Shown: in pieces, positions 57,789-64,000 of the stretch
Layout of the letters: every line of letters starts with the position of its first letter
Numbering within the stretch: position 1 is the first letter of the stretch
Origin: an uncultured Collinsella sp.
GTDB taxonomy: Bacteria > Actinomycetota > Coriobacteriia > Coriobacteriales > Coriobacteriaceae
NCBI GenBank assembly: GCA_900758885.1
Contig: CAAETD010000070.1
Coordinates: forward strand, 1 to 64,000
Direction of reading: 5' to 3'
Length of the DNA: 64,000 nucleotides
The notes under the pieces: model-generated
Told to the model about the DNA's origin: nothing
Database searches by the model: none
What the model saw: only the letters and a program-made list of their open reading frames with translations
Position numbers and translations under genes: made by a program

Positions 57789-58097
57789 TCAGCCCTGCGG
57801 GCCCCGGAACAGTTCCTCATGCGAGCCCATTCTGACCAGTCGGATCACAGGATTAGTCTTATGCGGCAAGTACAGAACGACCACATCGACCAACCCATCG
57901 GATAGATGGAAATCGATGTGGCCGTTGTAATTGCCGCCCGGGTTTGAAAGCTCATGGGCGCCATATTCCGCGGGAAGCGAGCCGCGAGCTGCAAGCTCTG
58001 CGACTGCCGCCTTAAACTCGGTTTTTAGCTGCGGATGGATGCGCATCGTCCGTTTGTAATCCGCCTTAAACTGAGCCTCGACTTTAATCTCAAACAT
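57789..58097 (-). CDS. YafQ-family toxin (RelE/ParE superfamily)
   Basis: A 102-residue ribosome-dependent mRNA interferase candidate. FKADYKRTMRIHPQLKTEFKAAVAELAARGSLPAEYGAHELSNPGGNYNGHIDFHL and DVVVLYLPHKTNPVIRLVRMGSHEELF match the YafQ pattern, including the C-terminal SHEELF that carries the catalytic His. It follows its antitoxin by 2 bp, the usual toxin-after-antitoxin order. Expected to cleave mRNA on the ribosome when unbound. Confidence 0.9.
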   Translation of the reverse strand: MFEIKVEAQFKADYKRTMRIHPQLKTEFKAAVAELAARGSLPAEYGAHELSNPGGNYNGHIDFHLSDGLVDVVVLYLPHKTNPVIRLVRMGSHEELFRGPQG

Positions 58098-58099
58098 CG

Positions 58100-58399
58100 C
58101 TAGTCCTCATCGAGGAACGATATAAGCTCATCAGCGTTAGTGAATGACGGGCTGTCGTCCGGCAGAATCCCCAACTCATGAGCCTCGGCAATCACCATGG
58201 CACGCCTCGTCGCCTCATTGGGAACTTCGGGCCGACCCACAATTTCAAAAGGAATCTTTCGCTGATTTACCAGCTGCCGAACAGCAAGGTTGAGATACGA
58301 ATTGAGACTCAGACCAACCGTATCCAAGAACTCAGTCGCCTGTTCCTTGAGCCCCTCTTCGATGCGAACCGTCGTAGGCTTAACCGTTGCAGTAGACAT
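58100..58399 (-). CDS. DinJ/RelB-family antitoxin
   Basis: This 99-residue antitoxin has an N-terminal ribbon-helix-helix (ATVKPTTVRIEEGLKEQATEFLDTVGLSLNSYLNLAVRQLVNQRKIPFEI, residues 3-53) for DNA binding and a toxin-wrapping C-terminal segment (TRRAMVIAEAHELGILPDDSPSFTNADELISFLDED). The start at 58399 follows AGGAGGTCGCGT; an upstream in-frame ATG is not used by the family. The antitoxin-toxin pair is autoregulated through the palindrome at 58447-58482. Confidence 0.92.
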   Translation of the reverse strand: MSTATVKPTTVRIEEGLKEQATEFLDTVGLSLNSYLNLAVRQLVNQRKIPFEIVGRPEVPNEATRRAMVIAEAHELGILPDDSPSFTNADELISFLDED

Positions 58400-58446
58400 A
58401 CGCGACCTCCTCGCTCTCGTCTTTTGCATCAGTATACCCAATATAG

Positions 58447-58482
58447 ATGGCAGTCTGATGTTAGCTAGCATCAGACTGCCAT
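58447..58482. promoter_or_regulatory. Palindromic operator of the toxin-antitoxin unit
   Basis: ATGGCAGTCTGATG and CATCAGACTGCCAT are a perfect 14-bp inverted repeat around TTAGCTAG. It lies 48 bp before the antitoxin start and adjoins a probable -10 (TATACT on the minus strand, about 58427-58432). Confidence 0.8.
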
Positions 58483-58512
58483 TATTCATCTATAAGCGAA
58501 GAAGCCTTGTCC

Positions 58513-59271
58513 CTACATCAGCCCGCTCAGGGCGATATCGACGGCCTCGTTGAGGTCGTCGGTAATGTGCACCAGCTCTGGATCGAGCGGGCTGATCATA
58601 CCGGCATCCATCACCGGACCGTTAAGCCAGTCGAATAGGCCCTGCCAGTACTCGGTGCCCACCAGCACGAGCGGCATGCGCTTGACCTTGTGTGTCTGCA
58701 CCAGCGTGAGCACCTCGAACATTTCGTCGAGCGTACCAAAACCTCCGGGAAACACGATGGCGCCCGAGCTGTATTTGACGAACATGGTCTTGCGCACAAA
58801 GAAGTAACGGAAGTCCATGCCGAGGTTCACGTATTTATTGAGCCCATGCTCGTGCGGCAATTCAATGCCCAGACCAACTGACTTGCCGTTGACACTCGCC
58901 GCTCCCCTGTTGGCCGCTTCCATGATGCCGGGGCCGCCACCGGTGATGACCGCCACGCCGCGCTGGGCGATTTTGCGGCCGACCGTGCGCGCCGCCTTAT
59001 AGAGCGGATCGGTCTTGGGCGTGCGGGCGCTGCCGAAGATGGTCACAGCGGGCCCGAGCTCGGCAAGTGCGCCAAAGCCATCGACAAACTCGGCCTGGAT
59101 GCGCAGCACGCGCCAGGGGTCGGTGTGCAACCAGTCGGTCGAGTCCTCGGGCGCCAGCAGGTTGGCGTAGGTGTTGTCCTTGGGAATCATGGGGCCGCGC
59201 ATGACCACGGGACCGCGTCGGTACGTCTCGTCGTAGGCAGGCTCGCCCTCGATATTCTCGTTCTTAATCAT
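58513..59271 (-). CDS. LOG-family protein (TIGR00730, nucleotide 5'-monophosphate N-glycosidase-like)
   Basis: This 252-residue protein contains VITGGGPGIMEAANRGA (GGGPGIME at about residue 112) and PGGFGTLDEMFEVLTLVQTHKV (PGGxGTxxE at about 176), the two signatures of the lysine-decarboxylase-like LOG family. FGSARTPKTDPLYKAAR is the Rossmann entry. Relatives hydrolyse cytokinin nucleotides or other nucleotide monophosphates to free bases; the actual bacterial role is unclear. The start at 59271 follows AGGAGTACCC. It begins about 25 bp downstream of the tgt terminator, leaving no space for a promoter. Confidence 0.9.
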   Translation of the reverse strand: MIKNENIEGEPAYDETYRRGPVVMRGPMIPKDNTYANLLAPEDSTDWLHTDPWRVLRIQAEFVDGFGALAELGPAVTIFGSARTPKTDPLYKAARTVGRKIAQRGVAVITGGGPGIMEAANRGAASVNGKSVGLGIELPHEHGLNKYVNLGMDFRYFFVRKTMFVKYSSGAIVFPGGFGTLDEMFEVLTLVQTHKVKRMPLVLVGTEYWQGLFDWLNGPVMDAGMISPLDPELVHITDDLNEAVDIALSGLM

Positions 59272-59294
59272 GGGTACTCCTATCGAGAAAAAGA

Positions 59295-59335
59295 AAAACG
59301 GGCGGGGTCGACGCCATGCGTCAAACACCCGCCCG
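59295..59335 (-). terminator. Intrinsic terminator after tgt
   Basis: Minus strand: CGGGCGGG ... CCCGCCCG with an inner GACGC-ATG-GCGTC, followed by TTTTTCTTTTTC. The tgt gene ends about 150 bp upstream; the LOG-family gene begins directly downstream. Confidence 0.8.
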
Positions 59336-59484
59336 AACATCAACTATTCGATATGGTACCCACGATGCATCAAGTGCTTGCAAGCTATCGGTCATCGGTC
59401 TCGCAGACGGTGTTAGCGAACGTGATGACCGGCCAGCGCTCGCCCCTTGCCGTTGCTGGCGCTCTGCAAGCGCCCGCGCCGCTC

Positions 59485-60624
<1,140 letters not shown>

Positions 60625-60747
60625 AAACTGGAACTCCTTGGTTGCGGTTCATACGCAAACCATTATACGGGCAACCCGCAAGAAGCACCGACTCGACAGA
60701 AACTAGTGCAAAGGAAACCTGCCCCCTGCACCAATGCACCCGGATAA

Positions 60748-60784
60748 AAATGATCCGTTTTCCTCCGTCCCCAACGGATCATTT
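60748..60784. repeat. Hairpin, diverged member of family E
   Basis: AAATGATCCGTT and AACGGATCATTT enclose TTCCTCCGTCCCC. The CCGTCCC loop is shared with the copies at 17904 and 28993. It lies upstream of tgt in a 264-bp spacer that holds nothing else clear before the IS region. Confidence 0.6.
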
Positions 60785-60889
60785 CCGACAGCGAAAACCC
60801 GCCAGATCGAGCAAGGTGCCTTCAAGCAAAATGGCGCCGCAGGTTGAGCATAAGTCAGCGAGCGGGCCGCATTTGAGACAAGGTGACGT

Positions 60890-61640
60890 GAAATCAGAAC
60901 CACCCTTAAAAAGGGTGGTTTGCTCTTAGGGTATAACCCACGGGCCCCGGGCTCGCGTCTAAAGGCGCGGGCCCGGACTTCGTCCAGGCCTAGTGCATCT
61001 TGACCCGTGGCGCGCCGGTCGAACCGGCAGCATCACCCCCTCTTGAAGGGGTCCTCGTACTCCTTCACGCTCAGCTTGTCCAGCGCGATGTCGTGGGACT
61101 CCTGCTCCCTGATGTACTTGGCGATCGTCGCCTCGTTCAGGCCGACGGTGGACACGTAGTAGCCCTCCGCCCAGAACTTCCTGTTGCCGAACTTGTACTT
61201 GAGGTTGGCGTGCCTGTCGAATATCATCAGCGAGCTCTTCCCCTTCAGGTAGCCCATGGCGCTCGCGACGCTGTACTTCGGCGGGATCGCCAGCAGCACG
61301 TGCACGTGGTCGGGCATCAGGTGCCCCTCGATTATCTCGATCCCCTTGTACTCGCACAGCTTCCTGAGGATCTCCCCTATGTCGCTCCTGATTTGGTTGT
61401 AGATCACTTTGCGCCTATACTTCGGCGTGAACACGATGTGGTACTTGCACATCCACTTCGTGTGGGAAAGGCTGTAGGCCTTCTGGGCCATGGCGACCAC
61501 CCCTTCGACTCGAATTCTTGACGGCCTGAACAATCGTCAATATCGGTCGGAGGGGTGGCTTTGTAAAGCCGTTTGTCTCCACCCGCGTAGCGGGTGGTTT
61601 AAAGCTGGCCGCTGCGCGGCCAGCAGACTAAAGTCTTGAA
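60890..61640 (-). mobile_element. IS200-type insertion sequence, approximate limits
   Basis: One Y1-transposase gene lies between hairpin-rich flanks. Left: AACCACCCTTA/AAGGGTGGTT (about 60898-60921) and a GC-rich stem around 60940-60975 that includes the motif TTTAGACGCGAGCCC. Right: CCACCCGC/GCGGGTGG and CTGGCCGC/GCGGCCAG (about 61579-61622) with TTTAAAG. These are characteristic subterminal hairpins of the IS200/IS605 group, which do not make target duplications. Exact ends are not defined. It sits just beyond the secG terminator. Confidence 0.75.
61033..61491 (-). CDS. tnpA: IS200-type Y1 transposase TnpA
   Basis: A 152-residue HUH-superfamily single-strand transposase. The HUH motif lies in LMPDHVHVLLAIPP (residues 57-70), and the catalytic Tyr lies in the C-terminal helix (ATIAKYIREQE, about residue 127). 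It begins MAQKAYSLSHTKWMCKYHIVFTPKYRRK, the family N-terminus. Its length and motifs are complete, so it may be active. I placed the start at 61491; an in-frame extension upstream falls in the hairpin region. No TnpB is present, hence IS200 rather than IS605. Confidence 0.95.
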   Translation of the reverse strand: MAQKAYSLSHTKWMCKYHIVFTPKYRRKVIYNQIRSDIGEILRKLCEYKGIEIIEGHLMPDHVHVLLAIPPKYSVASAMGYLKGKSSLMIFDRHANLKYKFGNRKFWAEGYYVSTVGLNEATIAKYIREQESHDIALDKLSVKEYEDPFKRG

Positions 61641-61642
61641 CA

Positions 61643-61672
61643 AAAAGGGTCCCGCACTTGCGGGACCCTTTT
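61643..61672 (-). terminator. Intrinsic terminator after secG
   Basis: AAAAGGGTCCCGC-ACTT-GCGGGACCCTTTT, perfect, on the minus strand 22 bp past the secG stop. Confidence 0.92.
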
Positions 61673-61694
61673 CAAGTATTTATGCGGCTCGTGA

Positions 61695-61949
61695 TTAGTA
61701 GCCCACGATGCCCTGCGGGAAGAAGAACATGCACAGGACGACGCACACAGCAAAAACAACGGCCATGATTACCGTCAGGCGATCGAGGTTCTGCTCCATG
61801 ACGCCCGTGGCAGAGCTGGAGTTATACAGCGAGCTAGCGATCATATCCGAAACGCCGGTGCCCTTACCGGAATGCATCAGGACGAGAATCGTCAGCGCCA
61901 CGGCAGAGACAGCCCAAACGACAAACAGAAGAATCTGGAACGGACCCAT
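61695..61949 (-). CDS. secG: Preprotein translocase subunit SecG
   Basis: 84 residues with two membrane helices (residues 5-25 and 57-78) joined by a cytoplasmic loop with the family motif LMHSGKGTGVSDMIASSLYNSSSATGVMEQNLDRLT. It assists SecYE-dependent protein export. Start after AAGGAGCTTATCT. It stands downstream of gpmI and tpiA on the same strand, an order common in Gram-positives, but the gpmI terminator intervenes. Confidence 0.95.
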   Translation of the reverse strand: MGPFQILLFVVWAVSAVALTILVLMHSGKGTGVSDMIASSLYNSSSATGVMEQNLDRLTVIMAVVFAVCVVLCMFFFPQGIVGY

Positions 61950-62053
61950 AGATAAGCTCCTTAATAGAACAGTTCAAACTCCAGTACTGTACCACAATCC
62001 CCCGCTCTCCCCTACCTGCCACTCAAGGACGGGGTGGAAATGGCAGAAATACC

Positions 62054-62088
62054 AAAAAAGGGGTTGTCCGGTTGTGGACAACCCCCTT
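62054..62088 (-). terminator. Intrinsic terminator after gpmI
   Basis: Minus strand: AAGGGGGTTGTCC-ACAACC-GGACAACCCCTTTTTT. It lies 28 bp past the gpmI stop and 105 bp before secG. Confidence 0.88.
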
Positions 62089-62116
62089 CTTACTAGAAAA
62101 CGGTATTTGTTTTCTA

Positions 62117-63670
62117 TTAGGCCTCGGTGGCGAGCACGCGGCCCGTCATCTCGGCGGAAGGCTCAATACCAGCCATGGTGAGCATGGTCGGAGCGATATC
62201 GGAAAGACGGCCGTCCTCGATACCGGTGAGCTGTGCCTTCTCATCAACAATGATGAACGGCACGCGGTTGGTGGTGTGAGCCGTAAACGGATGCTTGGAA
62301 CCGTCGGAAGCAACGTCAAACATGTGATCGGCGTTACCGTGGTCGGCGGTAATCAGCGCAAAGCCGCCCTTGGCGAGAATCGCCGGGACAACCTTGGACA
62401 GGGCATCGTCAACAGCCTCGACGGCCTTAACGGCGGCGTCGAAGACACCGGTGTGACCAACCATGTCGCAGTTCGCGAAGTTCACGATGTAGAAATCAGC
62501 GCGATCCTCGTTGATGGCGGCGACAAGCTTCTCGGTCACCTCGGGAGCGCTCATCTCGGGCTGCAGATCGTAGGTAGCGACCTTGGGGGAAGCGACGAGC
62601 ACGCGCTCCTCGCCCTCCTTGGGCTCCTCGATGCCGCCGTTGAGGAAGAACGTCACGTGGGCGTACTTCTCGGTCTCGGCGGTGTGCAGCTGCTTCAGGC
62701 CATTGGCGGCGATAACGTCGGCCAGGACGTTCTCGGGGAACGTCTTGGGGAAGGCGACCTCGACGTCAAACGTCGGATCGTACTCGGTCATCGTCACAAA
62801 GTGAGAAAGCTTGATCTGCTCGCGCTCAAAGCCGTCGAACTCCTTGTCCGTGAACACGCGGGTCATCTGACGAGCGCGGTCGGGACGGAAGTTGAAGAAG
62901 ATGGCCGCGTCGCCCTCGTGGATGCCCTCGTTGTGGGCAGCGAAGGGCTCGACGAACTCGTCGCCGCGCGGATCCTTCTCGTAGTAGGCCTTGATACCGG
63001 CAACGGGATCGGTATCAGCATCGGACGCGTTGACCATGACGTCGTAGGCGCGCTGGATGCGCTCCCAACGATTATCGCGGTCCATGGCCCAATAACGGCC
63101 CGAGACGGTGGCAACGCGTGCGTCGCAACCGGTCTCCTCGGAGATCTTAGCCAGGAAGGCGCAGAACTCACTCATGTAACCGGCACCGGACTGCGGGTCG
63201 ACGTCGCGGCCGTCCATAAAGGCGTGTACACGAACGGTCTTGACGCCATGCTGGGCAGCCATCTTGACAAGAGCCTCAACGTGGTTCATATGAGAATGAA
63301 CACCGCCAGGGCTCATAAGGCCCATGAGGTGGAGGGTCTTGCCGTCAGCCTTGACGTCGTCCATAGCCTTGACAAAAACCTCGTTCTTGGCGATGGAGCC
63401 GTCCTTGATGGCGTTGTTGATGCGCGAAAGCTCCTGGAACACGATGCGTCCGGCACCGATGTTGAGGTGACCCACCTCGGAGTTACCCATCTGGCCATCG
63501 GGAAGACCCACGTCCTCGCCCGAAGCGCCGAGCGTGGTGTGGGGGTACTTCTCGTACAGGCTATCAAGGAAGGGCGTCTTGGCAGCGGCGACGGCGTTCT
63601 CGCCATCGGCCGGAGCAAGGCCGCAACCATCCATGATGATCAGGAGTGCAGGAAGATGACGCTGTGCCAT
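62117..63670 (-). CDS. gpmI: 2,3-bisphosphoglycerate-independent phosphoglycerate mutase
   Basis: Interconverts 3- and 2-phosphoglycerate using two Mn ions. The 517-residue enzyme begins LPALLIIMDGCGLAPADGENAVAAA (metal Asp near residue 14). The phosphoserine nucleophile is in GQMGNSEVGHLNIGAGRIV (Ser near 63). HSHMNHVEALVKMAAQHG, GRDVDPQSGAGY, FRPDRARQMTRVF, LITADHGNADHMFD and HTTNRVPFIIV supply the remaining substrate and metal ligands. It starts 5 bp after tpiA, a tight glycolytic pair. Confidence 0.97.
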   Translation of the reverse strand: MAQRHLPALLIIMDGCGLAPADGENAVAAAKTPFLDSLYEKYPHTTLGASGEDVGLPDGQMGNSEVGHLNIGAGRIVFQELSRINNAIKDGSIAKNEVFVKAMDDVKADGKTLHLMGLMSPGGVHSHMNHVEALVKMAAQHGVKTVRVHAFMDGRDVDPQSGAGYMSEFCAFLAKISEETGCDARVATVSGRYWAMDRDNRWERIQRAYDVMVNASDADTDPVAGIKAYYEKDPRGDEFVEPFAAHNEGIHEGDAAIFFNFRPDRARQMTRVFTDKEFDGFEREQIKLSHFVTMTEYDPTFDVEVAFPKTFPENVLADVIAANGLKQLHTAETEKYAHVTFFLNGGIEEPKEGEERVLVASPKVATYDLQPEMSAPEVTEKLVAAINEDRADFYIVNFANCDMVGHTGVFDAAVKAVEAVDDALSKVVPAILAKGGFALITADHGNADHMFDVASDGSKHPFTAHTTNRVPFIIVDEKAQLTGIEDGRLSDIAPTMLTMAGIEPSAEMTGRVLATEA

Positions 63671-63675
63671 ATGTC

Positions 63676-64000
63676 CTACTCGCCTGCCTTGACGACCATA
63701 GAGGCGAAGTCGGCAGCCTTGAGCGAAGCGCCGCCCACGAGGGCGCCGTCAACGTCGGGCTTGGCGACGAGCTCGGCAATGTTGCCGGGCTTGGCGGAAC
63801 CGCCGTAGAGAACGCGGATGCCGTTGGCGAGCTCCTCGCCGAACATCTCCTTGAGGGTCTCACGGATAGCGCCGCAGACCTCCTGAGCGTCCTCGGCGGT
63901 AGCGGTCTTGCCGGTGCCGATGGCCCAGATGGGCTCGTAGGCGACGACGACCTGCTTGGGGCAGGTGATCTCAAGGCCAGCAAGGCCAGCCTTGACCTGG
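63676..64000 (-). CDS. tpiA: Triosephosphate isomerase, 3' part (runs off the window edge)
   Basis: Interconverts dihydroxyacetone phosphate and glyceraldehyde 3-phosphate. The minus strand translates through EPIWAIGTGKTATAEDAQEV, which contains the catalytic Glu of TIM, then YGGSAKPGNIAELVAKPDVDGALVGGASLK, the phosphate-binding loops 7-8, to a TAG at 63676-63678. The N-terminal half lies beyond position 64000. The stop is 5 bp before the gpmI start, so both are in one operon. An open frame in another phase overlapping here is a shadow. Confidence 0.95.
   Translation of the reverse strand, partial: QVKAGLAGLEITCPKQVVVAYEPIWAIGTGKTATAEDAQEVCGAIRETLKEMFGEELANGIRVLYGGSAKPGNIAELVAKPDVDGALVGGASLKAADFASMVVKAGE

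Overview
The window reads as a chromosomal piece of a high-GC anaerobic Actinomycetota, most probably class Coriobacteriia and likely Collinsella (inference). The reasons are: strongly GC-biased codon use; CarD; an actinobacterial-type Rho with a roughly 430-residue low-complexity N-terminal extension; ATP-type PEP carboxykinase; and many short intergenic hairpin repeats of the kind I associate with Collinsella. Coding is dense on both strands. Most of it is housekeeping, with small accessory patches.

Layout. 1-10 kb: tRNA-His, a PLP aminotransferase whose frame has no stop before its terminator, a ROK sugar kinase, VanZ-like and membrane proteins, rho, argS. 10-17 kb: carD, an HD hydrolase, then proA and proB on the minus strand around a plus-strand prolyl-aminopeptidase-like gene, then pncB. 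17-25 kb: tRNA-Ala, a radical SAM gene, a structured RNA candidate, a WecA/TagO-type transferase, trpS, a small MGMT-family gene, DegV, MarR, and a B3/B4-domain gene with a structured leader. 25-38 kb: pckA, a Wzx/MATE-like flippase, a PPP-type phosphoesterase, a K+/H+ antiporter, serC-serA, an M20 peptidase plus a DUF1015-like gene, two histidine phosphatases, and a nitroreductase under a DtxR/IdeR-like box.

38-48 kb is the metal and accessory section. It holds a His-rich 10-TM metal exporter, a DEDD exonuclease, an AT-richer orphan gene with a probable nuclease fold beside a 44-bp inverted-repeat pair, and a SmtB/CadC-type regulator with a stand-alone HMA protein and a P1B ATPase joined by three similar operators. 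A very long fold-back hairpin and a DtxR-family regulator follow. 48-64 kb: HAD/ABC-F, pstSCAB, a Sapep-like dipeptidase, HAD, a second DegV, a DinJ/YafQ toxin-antitoxin pair with its palindromic operator, a LOG-family gene, tgt, an IS200-type element, secG, gpmI and the 3' part of tpiA.

Genes that work together: serC+serA (serine), proA+proB (proline), gpmI+tpiA (+pckA) (glycolysis/gluconeogenesis), pstSCAB (phosphate), and arsR-hma-ATPase (divalent metal efflux). The most unusual material is intergenic: at least five recurrent hairpin families, nested palindromes at 14.3, 46.9 and 54.4 kb, a 44-bp inverted-repeat pair, and genes starting directly downstream of intrinsic terminators. Hand-counted coordinates of short sites may be off by one or two bases.
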